Positions 1 to 8,569 of a stretch of 64,000 bases of DNA are shown one piece after another; within the stretch, counting starts at the first letter, position 1; each line of letters begins with the position of its first letter. Under the pieces are notes generated by a model that was not told where the DNA came from, did no database searches, and saw only the letters and a program-made list of their open reading frames with translations. The position numbers and the translations under genes were made by a program. Source of the stretch: a candidate division KSB3 bacterium (GTDB lineage Bacteria > Moduliflexota > Moduliflexia > Moduliflexales > Moduliflexaceae); NCBI GenBank assembly GCA_002748425.1, contig PDSJ01000021.1, positions 55,467 to 119,466 of the forward strand, in the 5' to 3' direction.

Positions 1-998
1 GGTTCGAGTGGAGCTTGTGCGCTGGTACGAATTTTCTGAGCCAGCAGGCGGTCGCCGGCCAGTTTCCCTTCTTCCATCTCAACGCCCCACTTGCGCAGGA
101 GCTGGCTCAGATCCGAATTTTTCGGGGCAAACTGAGCCTGCTGCCCTTGCTGCGGATCGGGCTGCTCGACAAAACTGTAGGGATCCAGCAGAAAAACAGC
201 CCGACCACCTTTCATTACAAACTGATCGATGGCAAACAAGGTCGGTTCTGCCAGGTCTTTCGGATGCGCGACCAGCAGCAAATCGAGATCCTCAATCGCT
301 TCAGTGTCAGTCGGAACCGCACTCAGTTCATATCGCTGTTGAAGTTGCTGCACGATCTTCCAGGACGGCGCCAGGGGCTGACCCTGCATCATCTTCATCT
401 GCGCCATATAAGGACTGGCCGCATCTCCCATCACCGGCAGCGAGCTGAGAATGCCGAGCCGGGTTTTGTCACGGGTGATCGCCGAATCGATCAAACGGGT
501 CAGATCGTACTCCACGAAATTATCCCGATCCGGTGTAAAGAAAGGAATCTGTTTGACCACGCCGAAACCTGTTGTGACCACAGCTCCGAAAAAGAAGTTC
601 TCTTCTTCCGAAATCGGGAAGCGTTTCAAGCCGTAGCGCAGCGCATCCTCTTCATCGTCTGAAAAGGGCAGCGGATCGATCGTTTCCAGCCTTAACATGC
701 CTTTTGACCGCCGCACATATTCTTCAGCCAGGGTTTTCACAAAAGTATAGTATTTTGTGAAAAATTGAATTTGATCCGGCGCATTCATTGCAACGCTTCG
801 ACTAAAATACAGTTTCAGCGTCAGCGGTTGATGCAATTTTCCCAGCACCGTTTTTGTTCCGTCCGAAAGACTGTAAAGTTGCTCGTCAGTGACATCGATT
901 CTGAAGACTTGCGGTAAGTTGCGCAAGATACTGCTTACACTGAAGACGATGACTCCAATCAGGAGTATCGCCGCAATTGCTCGCATACTTCGATTCAT
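1..998 (-). CDS. GldG-like auxiliary component of an ABC-2 exporter (partial, C-terminus outside window)
   Basis: This gene is missing from the ORF track because it runs off the left edge. Reading the minus strand from the ATG at 998 gives about 332 open codons. The N-terminus (MNRSMRAIAAILLIGVIVFS) has one hydrophobic anchor, followed by a long soluble region with LYSLSDGTKTVLGKL, typical of the GldG/ABC_transp_aux family. In that family the protein is anchored in the inner membrane with its bulk in the periplasm and works with a GldF permease and a GldA ATPase; substrates are generally unknown. Its ATG overlaps the stop of the permease gene (ATGA), so the three genes form a translationally coupled operon in the order ATPase, permease, GldG. 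Family placement is good; a gliding role is not implied, since many non-gliding bacteria carry this trio. Confidence 0.8.
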   Translation of the reverse strand, partial: MNRSMRAIAAILLIGVIVFSVSSILRNLPQVFRIDVTDEQLYSLSDGTKTVLGKLHQPLTLKLYFSRSVAMNAPDQIQFFTKYYTFVKTLAEEYVRRSKGMLRLETIDPLPFSDDEEDALRYGLKRFPISEEENFFFGAVVTTGFGVVKQIPFFTPDRDNFVEYDLTRLIDSAITRDKTRLGILSSLPVMGDAASPYMAQMKMMQGQPLAPSWKIVQQLQQRYELSAVPTDTEAIEDLDLLLVAHPKDLAEPTLFAIDQFVMKGGRAVFLLDPYSFVEQPDPQQGQQAQFAPKNSDLSQLLRKWGVEMEEGKLAGDRLLAQKIRTSAQAPLE

Positions 999-1729
999 GA
1001 GTTCGCCTTCCTTTCATCCAGGATGATGCAGCAACTCAATATCCACCCCACGATCATGAAGAGGAAATAAGCGACATCATACAAGTTCAAAATACCTTTT
1101 AACATCGGCTCAATATGTCCCGGCAGACTAATCGCCTCAAATGCTTCAACCAGTCCGTCGGGGAGAAATGCGCTCAAAAATTTCAGACTTGTCGGCGCAC
1201 CAGCATAGATAAGCAGCGCACAGACGACGACAGAGAGAATAAAACTGATGATTTGACTTTTGCTCACAGCTGAGAAAAAACTGCCGACCGCCAGGAATGC
1301 GCCGGCCATCAGCATACTCCCAAAGTAACCCAGCACGATCAGGCCGACGTCAGGATGGCCGAGATAAGCAGCCGTCAAGGGCATTGGAAAAGTCAGAAGC
1401 AACGCGATGGCGATGAAAGTCCAGGCGGCCACAAACTTTCCCAACACCGCCTGTGTTACGCTAATCGGCAATGTCAGCAACAGTTCGATCGACCCGCTGC
1501 GGCGTTCTTCAGCCCAGAGGCGCATTGCCACGCTCGGCACCATAACCATGAACAAGAAAGGCAGATTCTCGAAAAAAAGACTCAAGTCCGCCCGTCCCAT
1601 TTCGAAAAATTTGGCTTTAAAAGGAAGGTAGCCGGAGAAAAAGAGAAAGATCACAAGAAAAACATACGCGACCGGCGTCGCAAAATAGCCCTGTAATTCC
1701 CGTTTAAACACTGCTAGAAATCCGTTCAT
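995..1729 (-). CDS. GldF-like ABC-2 type permease
   Basis: A 244-residue integral membrane protein with about six hydrophobic segments. It opens with the ABC-2 pattern FKRELQGYFATPVAYVF, and the loop MRLWAEERRSGSIELLLTLPIS is characteristic of the ABC2_membrane/GldF group (transporter permeases that assume a fixed amphipathic loop before TM3). It would form the membrane channel of an exporter energised by the upstream ATPase. Start and stop both overlap neighbours by four bases: ATGA with the ATPase at 1726-1729, and ATGA with the GldG-like gene at 995-998. This tight coupling supports a stoichiometric complex. The substrate cannot be read from the sequence. Confidence 0.88.
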   Translation of the reverse strand: MNGFLAVFKRELQGYFATPVAYVFLVIFLFFSGYLPFKAKFFEMGRADLSLFFENLPFLFMVMVPSVAMRLWAEERRSGSIELLLTLPISVTQAVLGKFVAAWTFIAIALLLTFPMPLTAAYLGHPDVGLIVLGYFGSMLMAGAFLAVGSFFSAVSKSQIISFILSVVVCALLIYAGAPTSLKFLSAFLPDGLVEAFEAISLPGHIEPMLKGILNLYDVAYFLFMIVGWILSCCIILDERKANS

Positions 1730-2463
1730 TCGATCGCTCCTTTCTGTGTGTTCGCAACGCCCGTCACTCTGCGGAAGATCTCGAAAAGATCCGTCTTATA
1801 CTCCGCTTTCAGATCTGCAGGCCTGGAGTCTACCAGAATCTTGCCGGCAGCGATGATAATAATGCGCGAACAGACTGCTTCAACCTCTTCGAGAATATGC
1901 GTCGAGACGACAATACACTTATTTTCGGCAATCGAATCGATCAACTGCCGCACTTCATATTTCTGGTTCGGGTCAAGCCCGTCGGTCGGCTCATCCAGAA
2001 CCAGCACCTGGGGGTCGTGGATGAGCGCCTGCGCCAGCCCCACGCGACGGCGATAGCCTTTTGACAAGGTTTCGATGCTCTGATGAAAGACGGATTCGAT
2101 CGAGCAGGTTGTCACGACTCGATCCAGAGCAGCTTCGCGCTTTGAGCCGTAAAGCTGGCGGGCATCGCAAATAAAATTTAAAAATGCCGACACCGTCATT
2201 TCATCGTAGGCCGGAGCGTGTTCTGCCAGATAGCCGAGTGACTCACGGACTTTCATCGGCTCTTTCAGGATATCATGGCCGCAGACCTTCGCGCTGCCGC
2301 CATCTGGCGTCAGAAAGCCGGTCAGCATTCGCATCGCAGTGGTTTTGCCGGCGCCGTTCGGTCCCAGGAAACCCAGCACTTCGCCCTGTCCAACGCTGAA
2401 ACTGATACCGTCGATCGCTCTGATCGGGCCAAAGGTTTTTTGTAAATTCTGTACTTCGATCAT
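1726..2463 (-). CDS. GldA-like ABC transporter ATP-binding protein
   Basis: A complete ABC ATPase: Walker A GPNGAGKT, signature region LSKGYRRRVGLAQAL, Walker B VLVLDEPTDGLDP and the switch His in VSTHILEEVE. The closest family is GldA/CcmA-type ATPases that drive ABC-2 exporters. The ORF track starts at a GTG at 2511, but the ATG at 2463 (protein begins MIEVQNLQKTFG) has an AGGA ribosome-binding site about ten bases upstream and matches where family members begin, so I use 2463 (245 residues). It is the first gene of the operon ATPase-permease-GldG. The signature has LSKGY rather than LSGGQ, which is common in this subfamily. Confidence 0.9.
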   Translation of the reverse strand: MIEVQNLQKTFGPIRAIDGISFSVGQGEVLGFLGPNGAGKTTAMRMLTGFLTPDGGSAKVCGHDILKEPMKVRESLGYLAEHAPAYDEMTVSAFLNFICDARQLYGSKREAALDRVVTTCSIESVFHQSIETLSKGYRRRVGLAQALIHDPQVLVLDEPTDGLDPNQKYEVRQLIDSIAENKCIVVSTHILEEVEAVCSRIIIIAAGKILVDSRPADLKAEYKTDLFEIFRRVTGVANTQKGAIE

Positions 2464-2964
2464 CTGTTCACATCCTGCTTCCCGATGCCCGTTCTTGTGT
2501 TTCAAGAACACACATCACAAGCCGGACTCATGAGAGGCTCCTCGTTGAAACGAGTCTCTCACATCCATTGTAATGTACTTCTGTTTTTGCACGATAACAG
2601 TGGATCAGCACCCACCCGCCTGATCCAGAGAGAAACTGGATACTGCTGAAATTGTCGGCCGCAGCATATTGGGAAGCGCAGAACGCAATGTCAGTGGCGC
2701 TGTCAGCATGAACTGATACAAAATATATGCCATTCAGGATCGAACAGCCTTAAGGAACAGGAAAGCCTTTTATTTATTAGACATTCCATACGCTTCACTT
2801 AGCAGGAGCCCATTTGAAGCAGCTAAACGATCCTATGCCTTATTTCCGGTACAACAACCCGTAAAAAACATATAATCTCTTGAAAAACAAAGGGTTAAAT
2901 ATATAATAATGTTTTTAGGGGAATTATACCTGAATTCGGGTATGCGGCATCTACCGGCAGTAAA
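2464..2964. other. Intergenic region upstream of the GldA-like operon
   Basis: About 500 bases without a convincing gene; the only overlapping ORF (2339-2533, plus) is a shadow of the ATPase gene. Visible structure: an imperfect hairpin at 2532-2560 (GAGAG...CTCGT-TGAA-ACGAG...CTCTC) in the presumed leader of the minus-strand operon, and a very A/T-rich stretch around 2870-2915 (aaatatataataatg) that could hold -10-like elements on either strand. I see no tRNA-like or riboswitch-like structure that I can name. Confidence 0.4.
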
Positions 2965-3032
2965 CAGTCGCCCCCAACATTGTAAGGCCGGATATGATGA
3001 CATACCCGGCCTTACAATGTTGGGGGCGACTG
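2965..3032. repeat. Perfect 27-bp inverted repeat with 14-nt loop, just 3' of pta
   Basis: Left arm 2965-2991 and right arm 3006-3032 are exact reverse complements over 27 bases (core cgcccccaacattgtaaggc); the 14-base spacer is atatgatgacatac. The right arm lies six bases beyond the pta stop codon, so pta mRNA would end in a very stable stem. After the stem the minus strand reads tttactgcc, a weak T-tract, so it may act as a terminator or 3'-protective stem. The arm length and perfection exceed a normal intrinsic terminator. I did not notice another copy in the window. Confidence 0.85.
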
Positions 3033-3038
3033 ATCAAT

Positions 3039-4040
3039 CTAATCTGCCAGCAAGGAGGTCACGGCGACCATATTGACAATATCTTCGGCACTGCAACCAC
3101 GTGAGAGGTCGTTGACCGGCTTCGCAAAGCCCTGCATAATCGGGCCGATTGCGGCAGCTCCAGCCAGGCGTTCGGTCAATTTGTAAGCGATATTGCCGAC
3201 ATCCAGGTTCGGGAAGATGAGAATATTCGCTTTGCCAGCCACTGCGCTTCCTGGGGCTTTGCGCTCGCCGATCGATGGAACCAACGCAGCATCGGCTTGC
3301 AGCTCACCGTCCAATGGCAAATCAGGCGCTTTTTCCCGGGCGATCTTCGTGGCGTCACACACTTTGTCTACTAATTCGTGATCGGCACTGCCTTTTGTCG
3401 AAAATGAAAGCATTGCAACTTTAGGATCGAAACCCGGAATAAGATTTTTGGCGCTCGCAGCTGTAGTGATTGCAATGTCAGCCAGGGTTTCGGCGTCAGG
3501 ATTCGGCAATAATGCACAGTCAGCGTAGATCAGGGCGCCTTCATGCCCAAAGTCCGGTTTGTCCATGATCATGACAAAAAAGCTGGATGCCGTTTTAATG
3601 CCTGGTTTCGTACCGATGACACGTGCGGCGGCAGAGATCACTTTTCCAGTAGCATTCACGGCCCCGGCTAAACTACCCGCAGCCTCACCCTGCCTCACCA
3701 TCATCGCTCCGTAATACAACGGATCTTTCAATGTCGCAAGTGCCTCATCTTCGGAAATCGCTTTGCCTTTAGCGGCACGCATATCAAAATAGATCTTTGC
3801 GTATTCATCGAGATGATCGGCGCTTTCGGGATTCACAACCTGCAAAACTCCCATGTCAAGACCGGACTCTTCGGCCAGGCTGGCGATGACAGCAGTATCC
3901 CCCAGTAACACCGGCACGGCAAGATCTTCGGCCAGAATGTCTTTTGCAGCCAGGATCGTGCGTTTCTCCATACCTTCAGGCAATACAATTGCTTTTTTGT
4001 TTGCAGCAGCTTTCTTGCGGATATCGGCGATTAAGTTCAT
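3039..4040 (-). CDS. pta: Phosphate acetyltransferase, short stand-alone form
   Basis: 333 residues, the length of the minimal PTA_PTB-family catalytic domain, without the DRTGG/P-loop N-terminal extension of enterobacterial Pta. The N-terminus (AAANKKAIVLPEGMEKRTILAAKDIL) and the C-terminal GPIMQGFAKPVNDLSRGCSAEDIVN are typical of acetyl-CoA:phosphate acetyltransferases; the latter segment distinguishes Pta from phosphotransbutyrylase. It interconverts acetyl-CoA and acetyl phosphate in the cytoplasm, usually with acetate kinase, which is not in this window. The ATG start at 4040 has only a weak Shine-Dalgarno sequence. It is monocistronic as far as can be seen and ends in the 27-bp inverted repeat. 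Confidence 0.93.
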   Translation of the reverse strand: MNLIADIRKKAAANKKAIVLPEGMEKRTILAAKDILAEDLAVPVLLGDTAVIASLAEESGLDMGVLQVVNPESADHLDEYAKIYFDMRAAKGKAISEDEALATLKDPLYYGAMMVRQGEAAGSLAGAVNATGKVISAAARVIGTKPGIKTASSFFVMIMDKPDFGHEGALIYADCALLPNPDAETLADIAITTAASAKNLIPGFDPKVAMLSFSTKGSADHELVDKVCDATKIAREKAPDLPLDGELQADAALVPSIGERKAPGSAVAGKANILIFPNLDVGNIAYKLTERLAGAAAIGPIMQGFAKPVNDLSRGCSAEDIVNMVAVTSLLAD

Positions 4041-4232
4041 AGTATGCTCAGCGTTTCAGCCTGGCAGCCTGAAAGAACTGACGATCTTCCCTCTTCCTGT
4101 CCTTCCCCACTCCCAGATTTCACGCTGTATCCAGGCTTCTTCAACAGTATCAGATAATGCTTACCCCACGCGCCCCCCTCCTCTTCGGAGAGAAACATGC
4201 CGATACTCTGACCATTTTCTGACGCTGTCCTA

Positions 4233-5009
4233 TCATTGCAGCCAGTTAATGAATTTATTAAAGGCTTCCAGAAAGATCTCTTCTTTCCAGGTTCGGATCA
4301 CCTTCTTTTTCAGAAGACTATGATGCTGCTCCCAGAGCTTCGTAAAATGACTCTGGAGCTGATTCCCTTCAAGTTTTCTATATTCAGCTCGTAAACGTCG
4401 AAAGCCCTCATCAACTTCTTTATCGCGTTTCTGTGCCAAGAAAATCACAAACTGCACGGGATTGATATCTTTAAGGGCTAAAAAATCCTGCACGGTCATA
4501 TAGAGTATTTCATCAAATCCTCCGTTCTTTGCGACAAAAAATTCCCAATTCCTGTTTTCAGAAAGCTCGGGACTCAGAGGCACTGCACTTTTCAGCGATT
4601 TTTGTTCGGTCAGGCTATGTTCGATCTGTTCCGTGATAAATTGATCGATATTGACGTAATTCGCATCGAAAGAGCCGTTTGGAATCAACTGTTTGACATG
4701 CCCCAGCAAGCTGTGCAGCGTCGTTTCAATTCGTGAGAGGCGATCCTGAATTCCGGCGCTTTCCTCCTGGAGTTCACGCATTTCTTTCAGAATCTTCGCG
4801 GAGAATTTCTTTTCCTGTACTTTCATCAGCGACTTCACCGGCGTTATCCAAATGTCAAGAGCAAGACGCCAGTCCCTCTCAGCCCCATCATGTTCCCTGA
4901 TGTTATACATCGCATACATGCTCAGCAAAGAAAGAAAAACAACGAGGGGGAAAATTGTCAAGTTTTTGTCGTCACAGCAAGCGCAGAGTGTGCCAAAACC
5001 ATCCGGCAC
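4233..5009 (-). CDS. Membrane-anchored coiled-coil protein in herA operon, unknown function
   Basis: 258 residues from a GTG that overlaps the last base of the herA TAG stop, implying translational coupling. An alternative start is a TTG 16 codons in (protein then begins TIFPLVVFLSLLSM), still before the membrane segment. One N-terminal hydrophobic segment (about residues 19-35) is followed by a charged helical region with coiled-coil character (KILKEMRELQEESAGIQDRLSRIETTLHSLL), then a soluble helical C-terminal domain rich in Trp, Lys and Glu. I do not recognise the family and see no nuclease motif, in particular nothing like the acidic motifs of NurA. By position it may tether or modulate HerA at the membrane; this is inference. 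Confidence 0.7.
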   Translation of the reverse strand: MPDGFGTLCACCDDKNLTIFPLVVFLSLLSMYAMYNIREHDGAERDWRLALDIWITPVKSLMKVQEKKFSAKILKEMRELQEESAGIQDRLSRIETTLHSLLGHVKQLIPNGSFDANYVNIDQFITEQIEHSLTEQKSLKSAVPLSPELSENRNWEFFVAKNGGFDEILYMTVQDFLALKDINPVQFVIFLAQKRDKEVDEGFRRLRAEYRKLEGNQLQSHFTKLWEQHHSLLKKKVIRTWKEEIFLEAFNKFINWLQ

Positions 5010-6655
5010 TAGCCGAAGACGTCTTCTTCATCCTGCATGGCCCGGCGGTCCTGCTCGTCTTGTGAAAGAAAACCCATATCGTTATAAAACTGCTGGTCGT
5101 AATTTCGAGTGCGCACCACAACCGGCATCGGCACAGCATGCCCCATCACCAGGGCCTGCTGTTTGGAATCAAGACTGGCCAGCACGCTGCGCAGGCCGCC
5201 GACGTTGTTCACGCCGGTCAACACTGATTGAATATCTTTCTCGTCATTCAGCAGCGCTACAATCCTGGTTCCAACCTGCGAAATCACTTCGTCATCAATG
5301 CCCGAGGGACGCTGATCGACGATCAGCAGCGAGACGAAATACTTCCGCATTTCCCGCGCGATAATCCCGAAAATCGTCTGTTTTGCAGTGTGGGGGTTGA
5401 GGAATTTATGGGCCTCCTCGATCGTAATCACCAGATGTTTCGGCTTATCTGCCGAATCTTGCGACGCATGATAGATCTCGGTCTGTTTGACGTACAGTTC
5501 GTGGATACGGCGGGTGATGATGCCTGCGACCAGCAAATAGGCCAGCATGCTGGTCTCACGGCCGAACTCGAGCACAATGTGAATACCCCGATTGATATAA
5601 TCCATCATGGTCGAGACAATATCCTCGCTCGACCCGCCCATGGTGATGAAATCAAAATCCGTCAAGCGTCGCAGCTTGCGGTACAGCGCCGAAAGAGATT
5701 CCGGATGCGCCCCCAGTTCGTCAGCCAGACCTTTGATGTCTTTTTCTCCTCGTGTGATGAGAATTTCAAGCCAGTTCTTACCGTATTTTGCGACGATCAG
5801 ATAGGCTGCCTCAACAGCGGTCGGATTCAAACGCAGTTCATCCTGTAAAGGGGCAATGTCTTCGACCGCGATTTGATTTGTGAAAATTTGTACTTCACGA
5901 TCCGCCTGCACGTTTCGCCGCCGGGTTGATTCCGGATCCAGCGTAAAAATGGCAACTCTACTGCCAAAAAGCTGTTTCAGTCCCTTCACAAAGCTGCCCT
6001 TGCCTTTTCCGGCCTCCTGGGTGGCCTGCCAGCCGTATTCGCTGTGCATGTCGAAGATGAAATTGACCGCTTTCTCCTGCTTGACCAGACCGCATAAAAC
6101 CAGACGTGTGAGAAAGGTTTTTCCGGTTCCGGTTTTCCCAAAAATGCCGTTGCTGCGTTCGACGAAACGATCCAGATTCAGGCAGACCGGCGTCTCCATG
6201 TCCAGAGGTGTCCCAAGAAAGAAATACTTCCCGCCGCTTGCCGCTTCATCCCCGAAAATCTGATTCACATCGTCCTCAGACGCGTCGAATACGTTTGAGA
6301 AATGCTCTGGAATCGTCTTGACCGGGAGCACCTCTGTGCGCTCTTCTCCATTCCCCTCTTTCGGGACCATGAGCATCGGGCGCAGCAGAATCGTGGCATA
6401 CGCACTCGTACCGGACAGCACTTCCCGCATTAACATATCGCCACGTTCTGGGGGATGCAGCACGATTTGCCGATTAGCGGTATCAAGTCGCACATCGGTG
6501 ATCATCGAAAAAAAATCATTTTTCCGCCCTTCGATCACGACAAATTTTCCGGCTTTCACATCTTCAATGCTCTGGCAGGGAGCCAGCCGCATCTCGATCC
6601 CTTCCGTCAAAGAGCCGCAAGTCACCGTTCCAATCTCTCTAACTCGCTCATTCAT
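5009..6655 (-). CDS. herA: HerA-type hexameric DNA translocase
   Basis: 548 residues from the ATG at 6655. The ORF-track start at 6673 is a TTG without a ribosome site, whereas GGGA precedes the ATG. Order of domains: HAS-barrel (about 1-90), then a DUF87/HerA-FtsK superfamily ATPase with Walker A GKTGTGKT (residues 173-180), the HerA-typical IFDMHSEYG, Walker B TIEEAHKFL and the sensor-like IVDQRPSGID. The family pumps double-stranded DNA as a hexamer. In archaea it partners with NurA nuclease in end resection, and in bacteria it is linked to repair or defence. Here the neighbours are a HAS-barrel-only protein upstream and an anchored coiled-coil protein downstream, with no NurA recognised. 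Confidence 0.88.
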   Translation of the reverse strand: MNERVREIGTVTCGSLTEGIEMRLAPCQSIEDVKAGKFVVIEGRKNDFFSMITDVRLDTANRQIVLHPPERGDMLMREVLSGTSAYATILLRPMLMVPKEGNGEERTEVLPVKTIPEHFSNVFDASEDDVNQIFGDEAASGGKYFFLGTPLDMETPVCLNLDRFVERSNGIFGKTGTGKTFLTRLVLCGLVKQEKAVNFIFDMHSEYGWQATQEAGKGKGSFVKGLKQLFGSRVAIFTLDPESTRRRNVQADREVQIFTNQIAVEDIAPLQDELRLNPTAVEAAYLIVAKYGKNWLEILITRGEKDIKGLADELGAHPESLSALYRKLRRLTDFDFITMGGSSEDIVSTMMDYINRGIHIVLEFGRETSMLAYLLVAGIITRRIHELYVKQTEIYHASQDSADKPKHLVITIEEAHKFLNPHTAKQTIFGIIAREMRKYFVSLLIVDQRPSGIDDEVISQVGTRIVALLNDEKDIQSVLTGVNNVGGLRSVLASLDSKQQALVMGHAVPMPVVVRTRNYDQQFYNDMGFLSQDEQDRRAMQDEEDVFG

Positions 6656-6748
6656 AGCATATTCCCGATTCAACAGCGCATTATCAATCCCCGCAACTTC
6701 GCGCGAGACATCCGAGGCGCACGACTTGCCAGCAACCGCATTAACGCT

Positions 6749-7330
6749 CTACAGAACAATCCGTTTTAAAATCGATTCCAGGCGATCGTAATCATCCCGA
6801 AATAAACGGGAAAGCTCCTTGCCGATCCGGATCAGGCAAGCCCGCGCCGAGCCGCTTTGGCACGAGCAGCTCTGCTGAATCGCAGCAATCAGCAGTTCAT
6901 CACTGAGGCTTCCACCGATTCCCGCCAGGGTTCTGAAATAGTCGTATTGCTGCGTAAACGTCTGTACTTCTTCAGGAGTGCAGACATACACAAAATCATG
7001 CAGTCTGGGAGGATGCGGAGGCACTAACTGTCTGATCACGCCGTCCAGACTGTACCCCACAATTTTTGCTCTGATTTCAGTACGCAGCAGTTCGAAAATC
7101 TGCGGTTGTTCTTTTCTGAGTTCTTCTTCACTTTTTCCATAAGCAACCGGCTGACGGTTCGGCTCGCTGCTTCCGGTTATGATATCGCAAATCATTGCAA
7201 TACTCATCGGCGAGGTCCCGACTTTCACAAACGATCCAAAGGGCGGCGACCCGTTCAGTACTCGTGTTTGGGCACTCAACTCAGTTGTACTGCTCTCGAT
7301 CACCTCAGCGATATACTGTTTCGGCATCAT
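6749..7330 (-). CDS. HAS-barrel domain protein associated with HerA
   Basis: From the ATG at 7330 the protein is 193 residues and begins MMPKQYIAEVIESSTTELSA. The ORF-track start at 7489 adds 53 basic, low-complexity residues that I consider leader sequence, although no good ribosome site precedes 7330. The pattern AEVIESSTTELSAQ...PPFGSFVKV followed by VPPHPPRLHDFVYVCTPEEV resembles cyanobacterial-type HAS-barrel proteins, which are encoded apart from the HerA ATPase. HAS barrels act as assembly or docking modules in HerA/ATP-synthase-like rings. A cysteine cluster (SCSCQSG) lies near residue 150. It precedes herA by 93 bases on the same strand and is probably a partner or loading factor of it. 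Confidence 0.7.
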   Translation of the reverse strand: MMPKQYIAEVIESSTTELSAQTRVLNGSPPFGSFVKVGTSPMSIAMICDIITGSSEPNRQPVAYGKSEEELRKEQPQIFELLRTEIRAKIVGYSLDGVIRQLVPPHPPRLHDFVYVCTPEEVQTFTQQYDYFRTLAGIGGSLSDELLIAAIQQSCSCQSGSARACLIRIGKELSRLFRDDYDRLESILKRIVL

Positions 7331-7626
7331 AAGAGAATGTTTTGTGAAGAAAACCCGAAGCGTAAATAAGGACCAGAAGACGTCGCGTCGTCCTGAATTC
7401 GAACGCTCTCCACTCCCTTCTATTTCGTATTTTCCGCGCTGCTGTGTATAAAAATTTCGGGGAGACCATGTCTTTGTGGCCCCCGGCATAGAGACATGAA
7501 GACGGATACTGCAGTCAGTTCTGCTCCTGAGTCAGCTCTTCAATCGTTCCGTTTCCGACGATTTGGCTCTTCTGCATGCCGAAAGTATCCCATTCTCAAA
7601 CATCCTTTATGGATCACAGCTCCTTT

Positions 7627-8547
7627 CTATGAAATCCAGCGCGGCTTGACAAGGACTGCCAGATTTCGCATGAACGATGTTCCGGAAAAAGAGTAGATCA
7701 ACAACGCTGTCCAGATACAGATGAAGCTCACGGCATGAGCCTGGCTAAAGGCTTCTCCATACACAAATATACCGAGCAGGAGCGCCAGACTTGGAGACAG
7801 ATATTGTAAAAACCCGACCTGCGACAAAGGAATCATTTTCGCAGACTGGGCAAAACAGAATAAAGGCAGCGAAGTCACAACACCGGCGAGCACGAGCAGA
7901 ACCTGTGTTGAAACGGCGTGTTGTTCGAATGCGCCTTGATGACGAAACTCCTGGTAGCCTAAAAAGGCGAGACAAAGCGGAGAAATTAACAATGTCTCAA
8001 TCGTAAGCGCCTGCAATGACGCCACAGGCACCGCTTTCTTCAACAGACCGTACAGACTGAGGGAAAGCGCAAGGGTGAAGCCAATCCAGGGAAATTTTCC
8101 GTACTGAAGGGTCAGGTAGCCGACTCCGACGGCAGACAGCCCGACAGCGATATATTGCCAAAAATTCATGTCTTCCCGAAAGATCAGCACACCAAGCAGC
8201 ATACTGAAAAGTGGGCTGATGTAATAGCCCAAACTGGTTTCAATGATATGGTTCGTATTGACCGCCCAGATGTATGTGCCCCAATTCACGCCGATCAAGG
8301 TCGCGCTGAGACATAACGAATTTCTGGTGCTGCGGACATTCCATGCTCTCCGGGCCTCACCCAATTCGCCCTTGAACAGAAGAGTCACGCCTGCAAACAC
8401 CAGCGACCAGATAATGCGATGACTCAGGATTTCCAACGGCGGGACAGTCTTCAGCAATTTCCAGTAGGCTGGCAGCACTCCCCAAATTCCAAAAGCAGCG
8501 ATTCCATAGACAACACCAGCAACAGCGGCTTTCTTTTCCTGGTCCAT
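7627..8547 (-). CDS. rarD: RarD-like EamA-family transporter
   Basis: 306 residues with ten predicted membrane segments arranged as two EamA repeats. The N-terminus (GVVYGIAAFGIWGVLPAYWKLL) and LEILSHRIIWSLVF are hallmarks of the RarD/chloramphenicol-sensitive protein family, as is QYLSPSLALLLGIFVYGE in the last third. These are inner-membrane drug/metabolite transporters whose natural substrates are mostly unknown. The ATG at 8547 is preceded by a weak GAG. It lies 22 bases after the ABC-F gene on the same strand and could be co-transcribed with it. The family is certain; the substrate is not. Confidence 0.9.
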   Translation of the reverse strand: MDQEKKAAVAGVVYGIAAFGIWGVLPAYWKLLKTVPPLEILSHRIIWSLVFAGVTLLFKGELGEARRAWNVRSTRNSLCLSATLIGVNWGTYIWAVNTNHIIETSLGYYISPLFSMLLGVLIFREDMNFWQYIAVGLSAVGVGYLTLQYGKFPWIGFTLALSLSLYGLLKKAVPVASLQALTIETLLISPLCLAFLGYQEFRHQGAFEQHAVSTQVLLVLAGVVTSLPLFCFAQSAKMIPLSQVGFLQYLSPSLALLLGIFVYGEAFSQAHAVSFICIWTALLIYSFSGTSFMRNLAVLVKPRWIS

Positions 8548-8569
8548 ACGCTTTCTCGCAGGCTTGTGT

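Noticed and set aside
15-662. 215-codon plus-strand ORF at the left edge
   Set aside because: It is antisense to the GldG-like gene on the minus strand, which continues the operon with ATGA overlap and has a recognisable family pattern; the plus-strand translation shows nothing.
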